DNA of 64,000 nucleotides from Bacteroidota bacterium (lineage in GTDB: Bacteria; Bacteroidota; Bacteroidia; Bacteroidales; Lentimicrobiaceae), in NCBI GenBank assembly GCA_023434665.1, contig JAEYSM010000009.1, positions 87,993 to 151,992 on the forward strand, given 5' to 3'. Of this stretch, positions 35,123-45,509 are shown piece by piece. The position numbers were made by a program, and so were the translations under genes. Positions within the stretch are counted from its first letter, which is position 1, and each line of letters begins with the position of its first letter. Below the pieces are notes generated by a model that did no database searches, was not told the DNA's origin, and saw only the letters and a program-made list of their open reading frames with translations.

Positions 35123-36874
35123 TTAATAAATTTTCCCAATCGGATATACCATGTAATTTACATCGGCATATGGAGAACGGCTATAGAACCAATTGAGTAT
35201 ATTCCACTGGTCTTTATATGCCGGATTGTTTTTGATCGTTTCTTCAAACTCTTTCTTCAACTCAGGATCTTTTGCAAGCATTTCCCTGGCCATTGGTTCC
35301 ATAACATATGTTTCGGAGTATTCTTTTTGCTCGAATACACTATTAAAGTACCCCCATTCAACCAATGAACCCGATGCTGTAGGTTCTAAAAGGAAAGCTA
35401 TCAATTTTGCAGTTCTCTGATCGGTAGGAACTATTCTCGACCCTTTATGGAACATACGTGATTCCGATTTCTCAGAGGTTTTAACAGATACCATATGCCG
35501 GCCTTCATTTGGTTCTTTATGGAATTCAGCCTCTCTGAAGTGTGTCATAGTTAAAGAAATCAAACTATCCTTCATCAGTTCTCTCATCACAACTCCATGA
35601 AGTTCAAGTTTACTTATAACCTCTGTCCACTCAACCGGAACGATATAGTATTTTGGAAGTTTTATTGTTTTTTCAGCACTTATTTTAGCAAAAAATGGTA
35701 CCCTCATTGTCACAGGTTTTGAAGGGTCGTACTTAAACCAATCCCCACCTGTCAGGTCACTTTTCTCAACAGTATATTCAAAACCTTTAAAATCCACCAT
35801 TACACTATCAGTTCTGCTGGTAGTAAATGCCACTGGTAAGGGTTCCTTTCTGAAATTGGCTGATTCAGTTGACTTATCTGCCATACTAATTAATGTCTTA
35901 AGAGTTTCACTCTGATGATTGACTATTTTCAAAGTTTCCAATAATAAGGAATAGGCTGCAGAAACCCGTGTTCTATAATCTTTGAGCATATGAGTTTCGA
36001 CAAGAATAGCCGGTCTGTTCTGAGCAGCTGCATAGCCAGTTGATACTGCAGGAGTTGCAGCACCTTTGCGCATTCCACTCCTTGGATCGTGCCATTTGCG
36101 AAATTGGACATAAGGGAAAATCTGAAAACCATCATCAAGCATACCTTTTGTTAATCGTGTTTCATAGATATCGTTTAACCACCTTGATAATCCTGAATCG
36201 AGATTGCCATATTTTTCGACGTCGTACGTTAAATGGTATTGGTAATCTGCGCCATCCGTAGTATGTATATCTATGAAAAAATCGGGTAGCCACGTGTTAT
36301 ACATTCGTAACCAATTTTGCATTTCCGCGGTTTCTGCTTTCAGGAAGTCACGATTCAGATTCAGGTTGATAGAGTTTGTCCTCCAGCCCATTTCCTTTGG
36401 GCCGTTTTGATTAATTCTGTTGTATGCTCCAAAACGTTCATGGCCATCAACGTTAAAAATTGGCACGACCAATAAACTTACCTTATCGAGCAAGCCCCTG
36501 TGTTTTTTATCAATCACGATGTCTCTCAGTAACATAAGCGATGCATCTTTCCCATCAGGTTCTCCAGGATGAATGCATGATTCAATTAAAACAATGAGCT
36601 TACCTTTGTCTCTGATCAACCCGGGATCTGAAAGGCCATCCTTATCAACTATCAACATAGGGATATCCCTTCCCTGGTGACTCTTACCTAAGCTGACCAT
36701 ACTTATGTTGGTTGATGCCCGGTCGAGTCTCTCACAATACTCAATTGTTTCATTATATCTGGGTGTTTCTAGGTAACCCGACTTTTCATAATAGGTTTGC
36801 CAATCCTGGCCATAAAGATTCGAACACAGGATTATACTTATGAACAGTGATAAAGTGGAAAATGAATGTTTCAT
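35123..36874 (-). CDS. M14 family zinc carboxypeptidase, secreted
   Basis: A 583-residue protein with a signal peptide (ending NLYGQ, about residue 23). The M14 zinc ligands are H102 and E105 (IHPGEPDGKD) and H204 (DIHTTDG). N-V-D-G-H-E-R-F and the NLNRDF segment are typical of Bacteroidota M14 peptidases annotated as peptidase M14 or carboxypeptidase T-like. It probably trims peptides in the periplasm. The C-terminal 250 residues form an extra beta-rich region. There is no T9SS sorting domain. The symporter gene lies 32 bp upstream in the same direction, consistent with peptide breakdown coupled to amino-acid uptake. Confidence 0.88.
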   Translation of the reverse strand: MKHSFSTLSLFISIILCSNLYGQDWQTYYEKSGYLETPRYNETIEYCERLDRASTNISMVSLGKSHQGRDIPMLIVDKDGLSDPGLIRDKGKLIVLIESCIHPGEPDGKDASLMLLRDIVIDKKHRGLLDKVSLLVVPIFNVDGHERFGAYNRINQNGPKEMGWRTNSINLNLNRDFLKAETAEMQNWLRMYNTWLPDFFIDIHTTDGADYQYHLTYDVEKYGNLDSGLSRWLNDIYETRLTKGMLDDGFQIFPYVQFRKWHDPRSGMRKGAATPAVSTGYAAAQNRPAILVETHMLKDYRTRVSAAYSLLLETLKIVNHQSETLKTLISMADKSTESANFRKEPLPVAFTTSRTDSVMVDFKGFEYTVEKSDLTGGDWFKYDPSKPVTMRVPFFAKISAEKTIKLPKYYIVPVEWTEVISKLELHGVVMRELMKDSLISLTMTHFREAEFHKEPNEGRHMVSVKTSEKSESRMFHKGSRIVPTDQRTAKLIAFLLEPTASGSLVEWGYFNSVFEQKEYSETYVMEPMAREMLAKDPELKKEFEETIKNNPAYKDQWNILNWFYSRSPYADVNYMVYPIGKIY

Positions 36875-36906
36875 AAACTCTTAAAGTTATATTAAGTTCT
36901 TTATAA

Positions 36907-38136
36907 TCAAATCAATAATTTCTCTCCTTCTGTTTTAGCCACTACAACGGATACGCAGGTATCTCCATAAACATTGACAGTAGTACGGAACATGTCCAGA
37001 ATTCTGTCCACTGCTAGAATAAGGCCTATTCCTTCAAGTGGAAGACCTACTGCCGAGAGTACAATAGTCATCATCACAAGTCCTGCCATAGGAATTCCTG
37101 CCGACCCAACTGCAGCTAGCAGCGATGTTAAGACCACAGTAACCTGCTGAGCAAAACTCAGTTCGATACCATAAGCTTGAGAAATAAATAACACAGCAAC
37201 ACATTCATAAAGTGCAGTTCCATCCATATTGATGGTAGCTCCGAGAGGCAGTGTAAAACTGGCTATTTTATTAGAAACTCCATCTTTTTGTTCTACAGCC
37301 GCCATTGTAAGAGGGAGTGTTGCACTCGATGATGATGTTGAAAATGCTGTAAGAAGTGGCACTGACATATTTCTAAAGTGCTTCAGTGGATTACCCTTTC
37401 CAATGAAATAAACAAAAGCGTGTAAAGTTATAAAGACATGTATCAGCAGTCCGACTATCACGCAGAGCATATAAAGTCCCAGACCTGAAGCTATCTTTTG
37501 CAACGCGTCCATATCTGATGCATACCTGGAAATCACCGTAGCCATGATTGCAAAAACACCGTAAGGAGTCAATTTAATAATAGCAGTAGTAATTTTCATA
37601 ATGACTTCCAAAACAGAATCGAAAAAACCAATAACTATTTTCCTGCTTTGGGAACTAACCATATTAGTGAAAAAGCCAAATACCATTGAAAAAAAGATTA
37701 TAGGAAGCATCTGACCGGCAGCAATACTCTTAAAGATATTTTCAGGTATGCTGTTAAGTAAAAGCTCTCCTATTGATTGATTAGCCACTGGCAAAGAATC
37801 AACCTTCTGGACGAAAGATAAATCTACTCCTACACCAGGCCTTACATTATTTATCAGAAATAGACCCACAAGGATTGCAAACAGGCTGGTAACCATGTAA
37901 AACGTTATTGTCTTCAGACCTAACCTGCCGATTCCTGCTGAGCTCCCTATTCCAGCAATTCCTGTAATTATTGAGCTAACTATAAGAGGAATAATAATCA
38001 TTTTCAGAAGCCTGAGAAAAAGATCACCTATCCAACTAATATATGGGACATAACCTGACGCAAACATGCCCGCAATTATACCTGCTACAAGGGCAATCAG
38101 AATTTGCCAATGCATTTCAATCTTTTTCATTTTCAA
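36907..38136 (-). CDS. Dicarboxylate/amino acid:cation symporter (GltP/DctA family)
   Basis: A 409-residue DAACS transporter. It has the serine-rich re-entrant loop STSSSSATLP, the NMDGTALYE motif of TM7 and the substrate-binding DRILDMFRTTVNVYGD of TM8. These proteins take up glutamate, aspartate or C4-dicarboxylates with Na+ or H+. The Arg in DMFRTTVNV is typical of family members that bind acidic substrates. Glutamate versus succinate/malate cannot be separated by eye. The M14 peptidase lies 32 bp downstream. The start may be the second Met (38130). Confidence 0.93.
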   Translation of the reverse strand: MKMKKIEMHWQILIALVAGIIAGMFASGYVPYISWIGDLFLRLLKMIIIPLIVSSIITGIAGIGSSAGIGRLGLKTITFYMVTSLFAILVGLFLINNVRPGVGVDLSFVQKVDSLPVANQSIGELLLNSIPENIFKSIAAGQMLPIIFFSMVFGFFTNMVSSQSRKIVIGFFDSVLEVIMKITTAIIKLTPYGVFAIMATVISRYASDMDALQKIASGLGLYMLCVIVGLLIHVFITLHAFVYFIGKGNPLKHFRNMSVPLLTAFSTSSSSATLPLTMAAVEQKDGVSNKIASFTLPLGATINMDGTALYECVAVLFISQAYGIELSFAQQVTVVLTSLLAAVGSAGIPMAGLVMMTIVLSAVGLPLEGIGLILAVDRILDMFRTTVNVYGDTCVSVVVAKTEGEKLLI

Positions 38137-38219
38137 TTTGTTAACTTGCGTTGTAAACCAACGTCATTTGTAATATGCACCAAGAAGTTGAAGGGCAAAA
38201 ATAAGATAAAAAATTTCAA

Positions 38220-38227
38220 TACCTTTG
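38220..38227 (+). promoter_or_regulatory. -7 box for the Asp-box/T9SS gene
   Basis: TACCTTTG matches TAnnTTTG exactly, 25 bp before ATG 38252, giving a leader of about 19 nt. No -33 box is seen at the right distance. Confidence 0.4.
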
Positions 38228-38251
38228 ATCATCGGTTAAACTTCTCACATA

Positions 38252-39856
38252 ATGCAAAACTCATACACATTTGGTTCTGTGAAACCAATATCCTTCCTGA
38301 AAAATTTCATCACTCTGCTGGTTTTATTTTTCTTCTTTTCACTCAATGTTAAAGCCCAGCATCCTAATATTGAAATTACTAACTACGATTATCCAAATGA
38401 ACCTTCCATCATGATTGATCCCAAAAATCCACAAAGAATGATGGCAGCTAATAATATCTGGTGGTATCATACTTCAACGGATGGTGGGTATACATGGAAT
38501 AAAAACCAGTACCTCGAAAGTGCAAGCATGGGAGTATGGGGTGATCCTTGTATAATAGTTGATACAACGGGTAGTTTTTATTTCTTTCACCTTAGCAATC
38601 CTCCTCAGGGTGAATGGATTGACAGGATAGTATGTCAAAGGACAGATAATATGGGATTATCCTGGACTGAAGGAAGTGGAATTGGTCATGTTCCGGGTAA
38701 AGCACAAGATAAAGAATGGGCTGTTGTGAACCCATACAACAATGTGATCTATGTTACATGGACTCAGTTTGACGAATACGGTTCCTCAAATCCCAATGAT
38801 TCGAGCATTATCCGGTTTTCAAAATCAGTGGATATGGGAGAAACATGGAGCGAAGCTGTAAGACTCAGTGAAGTGGCAGGTGACTGTATCGATGAGGATA
38901 ATACTACCGAAGGTGCAGTTCCGACAGTTGGTCCTGAAGGTCAAATTTACGTTTCATGGTCAGGACCTGCCGGTATTGTTTTCGACAGATCACTTGATGG
39001 TGGAAACTCCTGGCTTGAGAATGATATATTTGTTGCAGATCATCCGGGGGGATGGGCTCAGGATATTCCGGGCATTAGCAGATGTAATGGTATGCCTGTT
39101 ACTGACTGTGACAGAAGTAATAGCCCTTACAGAGGCACCATCTATATCAACTACACCGATCAACGTTACGGTCCTAATGACACTGATGTCTGGCTTACAA
39201 AATCGATTGATGGAGGTAATACATGGAGTGTTCCTGTTCGGGTTAATGATGACGGCCCTGGCCAACATCAGTTCTTTACGTGGATGACTGTTGATCAATT
39301 TACAGGAAAGCTATGGTTTGTTTTTTACGACAGGCGACATCATTCTGACAATGCGACCGATGTTTACATGGCTGTGTCCGAAGATGGTGGAAATACATTC
39401 ACAAATTTTAAAGTGAGTGAAGAACCATTCATTCCTAACTCAAATCGATTTTTTGGTGACTATAATAATATATCTGCAGTAAATGACATAGTGAGACCAA
39501 TCTGGACAAGGCTGCATAACAATGAGATGAAGATCATGACAGCGATTATTGACCCTACGGTTACTTCAGATCCAATCATTGAAGCCCCCTTTGCTGAAAC
39601 TAATGTAGTGCCTAACCCTTTCAATAAAAACACTACCTACTCATTTAAACTGATTAAGAAATCACAGGTTACCCTTGTAGTTAAGGATGTGATAGGTCGT
39701 GAAGTAGCACATCTGATTCAAGAGGAGACCATGATGCCTGGAAAATATTCAAAGACTCTTGAAACTGAGGGTGTATTTCTTAAAGCAGGAGTTTATTACT
39801 TTGTTCTGAATGCAAACAATAAAGTCACCACCAAGAAGGTAATTTACACACCTTGA
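38252..39856 (+). CDS. Secreted sialidase-fold (BNR/Asp-box) protein with T9SS sorting domain
   Basis: A 534-residue protein with an N-terminal signal peptide (ending NVKAQ). The body is a beta-propeller with at least four Asp-box repeats: STDGGYTW, SLDGGNSW, SIDGGNTW, SEDGGNTF. The C-terminal 80 residues are a T9SS type A sorting domain (NVVPNPFNKNTTYSF...GREVAHL...GVYYFVL...KKVIY). Asp-box propellers occur in sialidases and other glycosidases, but I do not see the sialidase arginine triad or FRIP motif clearly, so the activity is open. It is predicted to be cell-surface or secreted. Confidence 0.85.
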   Translation: MQNSYTFGSVKPISFLKNFITLLVLFFFFSLNVKAQHPNIEITNYDYPNEPSIMIDPKNPQRMMAANNIWWYHTSTDGGYTWNKNQYLESASMGVWGDPCIIVDTTGSFYFFHLSNPPQGEWIDRIVCQRTDNMGLSWTEGSGIGHVPGKAQDKEWAVVNPYNNVIYVTWTQFDEYGSSNPNDSSIIRFSKSVDMGETWSEAVRLSEVAGDCIDEDNTTEGAVPTVGPEGQIYVSWSGPAGIVFDRSLDGGNSWLENDIFVADHPGGWAQDIPGISRCNGMPVTDCDRSNSPYRGTIYINYTDQRYGPNDTDVWLTKSIDGGNTWSVPVRVNDDGPGQHQFFTWMTVDQFTGKLWFVFYDRRHHSDNATDVYMAVSEDGGNTFTNFKVSEEPFIPNSNRFFGDYNNISAVNDIVRPIWTRLHNNEMKIMTAIIDPTVTSDPIIEAPFAETNVVPNPFNKNTTYSFKLIKKSQVTLVVKDVIGREVAHLIQEETMMPGKYSKTLETEGVFLKAGVYYFVLNANNKVTTKKVIYTP

Positions 39857-39884
39857 TTTTTTTTCTTAAATTCGCGCAGTTTTT
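39853..39884 (+). promoter_or_regulatory. Candidate promoter for the TetR-like gene
   Basis: TTG (39853-39855), a 21-bp spacer and TAAATTCG (39877-39884; one mismatch to TAnnTTTG) lie 31 bp before the start. The -33 part overlaps the stop codon of the previous gene. Confidence 0.35.
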
Positions 39885-39914
39885 CAACGTAGTACTCAAT
39901 AGCAAAAAAGCTTA

Positions 39915-40547
39915 ATGGAGAAACACCGCATACTATCGGGAGTCAGGGAGTTATCTTTAAAACACGGAATCGCGAATATCTCATTTGAAACAATTTGCAG
40001 TCATCTTTCAATTAACAAAGAAGAGTTAATGCAGATTGCACCAACTGAAATCATACTCGTAGAGAAAGTTCTTGAACAGGAAAGAGAGTCATTTAAGTCA
40101 ATATTCGAAAAATATAATTTCGAAAATGTTAATGCAATTGATATCCTTCTCACTGTCAGCAATGAAATAAGTTCAAGATTTTACGAGCTATCCCCTTCAG
40201 TTACTTTGGAACTGCATTCAAAATATCCTGAAATTTATCAACAACATATAGAATGCCGTATTGATTTCATATTTGAGAAGATTAAGATCAATATTCAAAA
40301 AGGTATAGCTCAGGGAATGTACAGAAAAGACCTTAGTATTGAGCTATTGTCACGAATCTATATAAGCCGGTTGATCGACATGCACAATCCTGTTTTCTTT
40401 CCACCCGAAAAATTCTCATTTGAGCTTCTTTTCGAAGTGATGTTTGAGAATTTTATAAGAGGAATAGCCACTGAAGAAGGATTGAAATATTACTCATTGA
40501 AAACCAAAGAAATACAATTTCTAAAAAAGAATGTAGCTGCTCATTAA
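39915..40547 (+). CDS. TetR/AcrR-like transcriptional regulator
   Basis: A 210-residue all-helical protein. The first 50 residues (MEKHRILSGVRELSLKHGIANISFETICSHLSINKEEL...) fit the TetR N-terminal helix-turn-helix, although the recognition helix is atypical (INKEELMQIAP rather than the usual x-x-Y-x-H/Y-F). The C-terminal ligand domain is unassigned. The gene is convergent with the orphan permease, ending 23 bp from it, so it is not clearly its regulator by position. It could instead control genes elsewhere. Confidence 0.75.
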   Translation: MEKHRILSGVRELSLKHGIANISFETICSHLSINKEELMQIAPTEIILVEKVLEQERESFKSIFEKYNFENVNAIDILLTVSNEISSRFYELSPSVTLELHSKYPEIYQQHIECRIDFIFEKIKINIQKGIAQGMYRKDLSIELLSRIYISRLIDMHNPVFFPPEKFSFELLFEVMFENFIRGIATEEGLKYYSLKTKEIQFLKKNVAAH

Positions 40548-40570
40548 TAATCTGATTCTATCCTGATTAC

Positions 40571-42994
40571 CTACTCATATTTTATTGATTTGATCGGATC
40601 AGAATTGGCTGCTATGAGTGTATGGTAACTTACAGAAACCAGACAAACAATTACTGCTATGGCCATTGATCCCAGGAATGTTATCCAGCTTAATGGAATG
40701 TGGTAAGCAAAGTTATCTAGCCAACCTGAGATAAGGAACCACGATAAAGGCAGTGCTATTACACAGGCTATGATTACCAGAACTACCGATTCTTTATAAA
40801 GAAGAGTCATTATACCTTCAGCTGACGCACCCAATACTTTCCTTATCCCAATTTCTTTAGTTCGCTGAGCAGTTACAAATGATGAGAGACCAAGCAACCC
40901 TAAGAGAGCGATAAAGATGGATAAAATGGCAAATGAAGCAAATACCTTGCCCAATTTGGATTCAGCTGAGTATTTGCTGTCGAAATTTTCATCAAGGAAA
41001 TAATATTCGAAAGGCCGGTTATTACCAAAACTCTCCCACTTAGATTTAATGAATTCGATTGTATTTGGACCTGCTCCCTCTTTTAATCTGATGGTGATCA
41101 GACGAGGTGGGTATCTTGTAATAAAGAGAGCCATAGGTTCAACTTTATTATGAAGTGACGTCAGGTGAAAATCTTTAACTACACCGATTACTTTACGTGG
41201 AGTGCCACCTGTTCCGTCGATTCCAAAATCCATATTAATCTTTTTCCCTATTGCATCATCGCCCCATCCAAGAGCTTCTACAGCTGCTTCGTTGACAATT
41301 ATCGCCAGAGAATCATCAGTCTTCATATTTCTGTCGAAACTTCTACCCTTTACAAATTCAAGACCAAGCAATTCTGGAAATTCATGGTTACATGCCGTAT
41401 TCGTTAAAGTAAATTCCTCCATATTACCCTCTTTTTCAACCAGCATTACCTGAATACCAAACCCACCACCAGGAATTGAAGATGAAAGTGCTGTCTTAAT
41501 AACATTGGGATTCTGTTCTATTTCGGCTCTGAAATTATCCACCTTACGTCTGAAAGTGGTGTCCTGAACTTCAAGGACCATAATGTTCTCCTTATCAAAA
41601 CCCAGGTCAGCCTTTCGCATAAAGCTTAGTTGATTGTATATTATCAAAGTACCCGTAATCATAACCACTGATATTATTAACTGAAATGTAACCAGTGCTT
41701 TACGAAGCAATCCACTCTGTCTTCCAATCCTGACTTTTCCTTTGAGGACATTTGAAGGCTGAAAAGATGAAAGATACATAGCCGGGTATATTCCTGAGAC
41801 CAAACCTGTTAAAACAGCAATCCCTGTTATCAGAATAAAAATCATTGGATTCTGTAAGATATCCAGTTTTAAACTCTTATCCGCCATTTCATTAAAGAAA
41901 GGAAGAAGACTGCTTATAAGAGCAAAAGATATTACCAGTGCAACAATTGACAATAAAAGACTTTCAGTTAAAAACTGCCAAGCGAGCTGAAAGCGATTAG
42001 CTCCTGATACTTTTCGCAGCCCAATTTCTCTGGCTCTGTTAGTAGCCCTTGCTGTAGCCAGATTCATGTAATTGATGGCAGCCAATAAGAGGATCATGAA
42101 TCCAATAATTCCCATAATCCACAGATAATTCTTATTACCAGACGGTAGTTCACCAGTCAATCCCTTGCCCGAATGATGAATTTCATCAAGCCTGGTAGTC
42201 ATCAGAGCAAATGTAGCATTCAATTGAATACCAATATCTTTCATGTATTTTTGATAGAATGCTTCCGATCTCACGTGCACCACACCAATGTCAGATGGTT
42301 TGTTTACCTGGATGTAAGTAAATGCACTTATATTCCAAAATCTGGAAGGATCTAAACTATTGAAATTCTCTTGCCCAACTATTGTTGCTAGTGACTCCAT
42401 AGAAATAAGTACATCGAAAGGCATATGAGTATTGGATGGGAGATCCTTAAATATACCTGTTACTTTATACCCTCTACCTTCGGCAGTAAGTAATGATTTC
42501 CCATAAGCTGACTCATCACCAAAGAATTTTGCTGCCACCTTTTCCGAAATAATTATAGTGAAAGGAACAGACAGTGAGGAGACAGGATCTCCTTCAATAA
42601 ACTCTATTGGAAACATTACGGGAGCCGTCGAATCAGCAAAATATACTCTCTTTTCGTAAAACTCCTTATCGTTATATTTAAGGAGCATATTTTCGTTTTC
42701 AAGAAACCTGCAAAAAACTTTAATTTCAGGCATCTCAATCTTGAAAGCAGGACCTAAAACCATTGAAGTATAAGCGAACTTATCGTGCTTGTTATTTATA
42801 CTGAAATCACTCTCAAGTCGATATATAGACTCGTAATTACTGAAGTGCTTGTCGTAACTTGCTTCTTCTGTAATGTATAAAAGAATGAAGGCTGCTGCTG
42901 TAATTCCTAAAGACAAACCAAGGATATTGATTATGGAATAGAACTTGTTCTTTAGGAAATTTCTGATTGCACTTTCAATGTAGTTCTTAAACAT
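40571..42994 (-). CDS. ABC transporter permease, MacB/FtsX-like (orphan)
   Basis: An 807-residue permease with the Bacteroidota duplicated layout: one N-terminal helix, a large MacB-type periplasmic domain, three helices (FtsX core, with ATNRAREIGLRKVSGA), one further helix, a second periplasmic domain and a final three-helix FtsX core (AQRTKEIGIRKVLGAS). It is a clear paralogue of the permease at 55740 (both share DKHF-x-N near residue 50). No ATP-binding subunit or adaptor lies beside it, so it must use an ATPase encoded elsewhere, possibly the one at 58148. Substrate unknown; such proteins export lipoproteins, peptides or drugs, or transduce signals. Confidence 0.88.
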   Translation of the reverse strand: MFKNYIESAIRNFLKNKFYSIINILGLSLGITAAAFILLYITEEASYDKHFSNYESIYRLESDFSINNKHDKFAYTSMVLGPAFKIEMPEIKVFCRFLENENMLLKYNDKEFYEKRVYFADSTAPVMFPIEFIEGDPVSSLSVPFTIIISEKVAAKFFGDESAYGKSLLTAEGRGYKVTGIFKDLPSNTHMPFDVLISMESLATIVGQENFNSLDPSRFWNISAFTYIQVNKPSDIGVVHVRSEAFYQKYMKDIGIQLNATFALMTTRLDEIHHSGKGLTGELPSGNKNYLWIMGIIGFMILLLAAINYMNLATARATNRAREIGLRKVSGANRFQLAWQFLTESLLLSIVALVISFALISSLLPFFNEMADKSLKLDILQNPMIFILITGIAVLTGLVSGIYPAMYLSSFQPSNVLKGKVRIGRQSGLLRKALVTFQLIISVVMITGTLIIYNQLSFMRKADLGFDKENIMVLEVQDTTFRRKVDNFRAEIEQNPNVIKTALSSSIPGGGFGIQVMLVEKEGNMEEFTLTNTACNHEFPELLGLEFVKGRSFDRNMKTDDSLAIIVNEAAVEALGWGDDAIGKKINMDFGIDGTGGTPRKVIGVVKDFHLTSLHNKVEPMALFITRYPPRLITIRLKEGAGPNTIEFIKSKWESFGNNRPFEYYFLDENFDSKYSAESKLGKVFASFAILSIFIALLGLLGLSSFVTAQRTKEIGIRKVLGASAEGIMTLLYKESVVLVIIACVIALPLSWFLISGWLDNFAYHIPLSWITFLGSMAIAVIVCLVSVSYHTLIAANSDPIKSIKYE

Positions 42995-43230
42995 AGCTTA
43001 AAATAGTTTAAAGTTCAGTACAGCTAGTTAGACGACAGGCTTAAAAAAAAGTTACTACACCAATACAAATAAATAATATCAAATTTTAGTCTAACTCCTA
43101 TAACGTGAAGATTTTTATTTCATTGCAAATAAAGATTCATTCGTAAAATCAACATTAAACTGCTAAAATGTCAGACTTTTAAGTAATGCATGATTTTTGA
43201 GCTATCTTTAATGAAGAGAATTAACCTACT

Positions 43231-45459
43231 ATGAATATTTACGAAACAGAACAGTGGCATAGCAAAGTACTTGAGTTGCTCAGGCAGTTAAGAATATATG
43301 AGGCTATTGAATTCATGTCTAAACTAGCAGTTGAACGTTTTCAACCAGCAATTGAAGAGGCTAGATTCACTTATAATAATATTCTTGCTTATACCGGAAA
43401 AGGTATAAACGACCCAATGAGTGATGAAATCTTTAACCGCTTGATAGTTAGCTTATACGAACTGGGTGATTTAATGAAACTGCATTTTCTTACCGGATCA
43501 GGAAGTAAATTAGCAGCCATAAAAGCTGATCTTGATAAACAGGCAACAAAAGAACATGAAGACTTATCTGAAAACTTATTGGGACTTTCATTCGACAATG
43601 AGTTACAGGATATACTTAGAAGTGCTTCATTGTTTGATGATGAATCAGAAAGTGAAACAGCCCGAAACCACCGGCATGCAATCTCGAGAGTGTTCTTTAA
43701 CCTTTGGTTAACTGACAAGTTCTCGGAAAACGATGAACAGATCATGGGAAGAATCTTCCATAGTTCATCTATTCCATGGTTTGAAAAATCAATGATGGTA
43801 AGTGCTTTAACGCTCGGAACCATAAGAATTTTTGATGAAAGGAGGATAAGTGTTCTGATTGATCTTTATAATCATCCTGACGTACAAATTTCTCAAAGAG
43901 CTTTATTTGGTATTTTAATAAGCATATTTCTGTATGACAAGAGGTTAAAATACTACCATAACATATCAGCTAAACTCCATTCTTTAAAAGACAATCCAAG
44001 CTTTATTGAAGACATCCTTGGGGTTCTAATTCAATTTTACCGCTCTAAAGATTCTGAACGAATATCCCGCAAACTAAAGGATGAAATATTCCCTCAGGTA
44101 GCAAAGCTTAACGAAGACCTTTACGAGAAATTAGATTTCGAGAAATTGCTAGAATCAGGAGACCCGCTTGATAAAAATCCTGACTGGGAGAAATTTTTTG
44201 ATAGCCAACCGGGACTCGTAAGGAAACTGGAAGAACTTACCGAAATGCAAATGGAAGGAGTAGATGTGCTCCTGAATGCTTTTGCAATGCTTAAGTCATT
44301 CCCGTTTTTTAATGAAGTACCTAACTGGTTCATTCCATTCTATCCTGAGAATTATGCTGTTCAGGAGGCGCTATCCCAGGAAGATAAGGCTTTTTCATCA
44401 GCTCTCCTTAAGAGTCTCGACTTGTCTATGTATATGTGCAATTCCGATAAGTTTTCTTTTGTTTTAAATATGCGTCACATGCCTGAGAACCAAAAGAAGA
44501 TTATAATTCAGATGTTCGAAGGTGAATCTGAACAACTTGAGGAGTTAAAAGCAGAGGAATTATCAGACCCGGCACTTAGAAAAAAGAGGATCACTATTCA
44601 GTACATGCAGGATTTGTTTAGGTTTTTTAAACTGCATTCATTGAAAAATGAAATAGGCGATATTTTTCTTAAAAGATTTGAAGTTCACGAATCATCCGTT
44701 TTGTCTGGTTTGATAGATAATCTTGAATTTTACAAATCTGTTGCCAATTTCTTTTTTGATATTAATGACTTTGAATCTGCAAATAAAGTGTTTGATTATA
44801 TGCTTGACAATGGAGGAAATTATGCTGAACTCTATGAGAAAGCAGGATATTGTAAGCAAATGGGTGGGTACTACACCGAGGCAATTTCACTTTATCAGAG
44901 AGCCGATTTGTTTGATACTAATCATAAGTGGTTACTGCAAAAAATTGCACAGTGTCATTTAGCTATTGGTGAAGTTGAATCAGCACTTGATTGCTATCTG
45001 GAACTTCAACAGATAGATCCTGACAATCTTAGAATAAATGCTTCAATCGGCACATGTTACTTAAATATGGAAAAGCCTGAGCAGGCACTCGAGTACTTCT
45101 ATCGTGTTGAATTTGCTGATCCCACATCTCCTTCTGGAATGAGGCCTGTAGCATGGTGCCTATTCCTACTGAACCGAAAGGAGGAAGCCAATAAGTATTA
45201 TGATCAACTTCTTGAAATGGAGCCCAATTCTTCCGATTTGATTAATGCCGGACATCTTGCGTTTTCGATGCATAATACAGAGAAAGCGCTTAAACTTTAC
45301 ACAGAAAGCATTCGGACAAGGAGTGATGGTATTAAATCATTTATTAAAAGCTATAATAAGGACAGAAAGCATTTAATAGCCAATGATGTATCACCCGCCG
45401 ACATAGCCCTAATGCTCGATTATCTTCGCTTTTGGAAAAAAGATAGTATAAATATATAG
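43231..45459 (+). CDS. Large TPR-repeat protein of unknown function
   Basis: A 742-residue cytoplasmic protein with no signal peptide. Residues 1-480 are helical and acidic with no recognised domain. Residues from about 500 to 700 hold at least five tetratricopeptide-type repeats (for example NFFFDINDFESANKVFDYML, AGYCKQMGGYYTEAISLYQRA, IAQCHLAIGEVESALDCYLEL, IGTCYLNMEKPEQALEYFYRV). TPRs mediate protein-protein binding, so a scaffold role is likely, with the partner unknown. A TATCTTTA box (43203-43210) 20 bp upstream resembles the -7 element with one mismatch. The 236-bp gap before it (42995-43230) shows nothing else. Confidence 0.75.
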   Translation: MNIYETEQWHSKVLELLRQLRIYEAIEFMSKLAVERFQPAIEEARFTYNNILAYTGKGINDPMSDEIFNRLIVSLYELGDLMKLHFLTGSGSKLAAIKADLDKQATKEHEDLSENLLGLSFDNELQDILRSASLFDDESESETARNHRHAISRVFFNLWLTDKFSENDEQIMGRIFHSSSIPWFEKSMMVSALTLGTIRIFDERRISVLIDLYNHPDVQISQRALFGILISIFLYDKRLKYYHNISAKLHSLKDNPSFIEDILGVLIQFYRSKDSERISRKLKDEIFPQVAKLNEDLYEKLDFEKLLESGDPLDKNPDWEKFFDSQPGLVRKLEELTEMQMEGVDVLLNAFAMLKSFPFFNEVPNWFIPFYPENYAVQEALSQEDKAFSSALLKSLDLSMYMCNSDKFSFVLNMRHMPENQKKIIIQMFEGESEQLEELKAEELSDPALRKKRITIQYMQDLFRFFKLHSLKNEIGDIFLKRFEVHESSVLSGLIDNLEFYKSVANFFFDINDFESANKVFDYMLDNGGNYAELYEKAGYCKQMGGYYTEAISLYQRADLFDTNHKWLLQKIAQCHLAIGEVESALDCYLELQQIDPDNLRINASIGTCYLNMEKPEQALEYFYRVEFADPTSPSGMRPVAWCLFLLNRKEEANKYYDQLLEMEPNSSDLINAGHLAFSMHNTEKALKLYTESIRTRSDGIKSFIKSYNKDRKHLIANDVSPADIALMLDYLRFWKKDSINI

Positions 45460-45509
45460 AGTTCATTTTCTATATTTAATCACTGATTTTCAGATTTTTG
45501 ACATTCATA

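Noticed and set aside
38868..39287. 139-codon plus-strand frame inside the Asp-box gene
   Set aside because: It is in another frame of a gene whose Asp-boxes and sorting domain are clear; no independent start or domain.
43389..43823. 144-codon minus-strand frame opposite the TPR gene
   Set aside because: Serine/leucine-rich shadow of an acidic, helical plus-strand protein; no promoter or domain.
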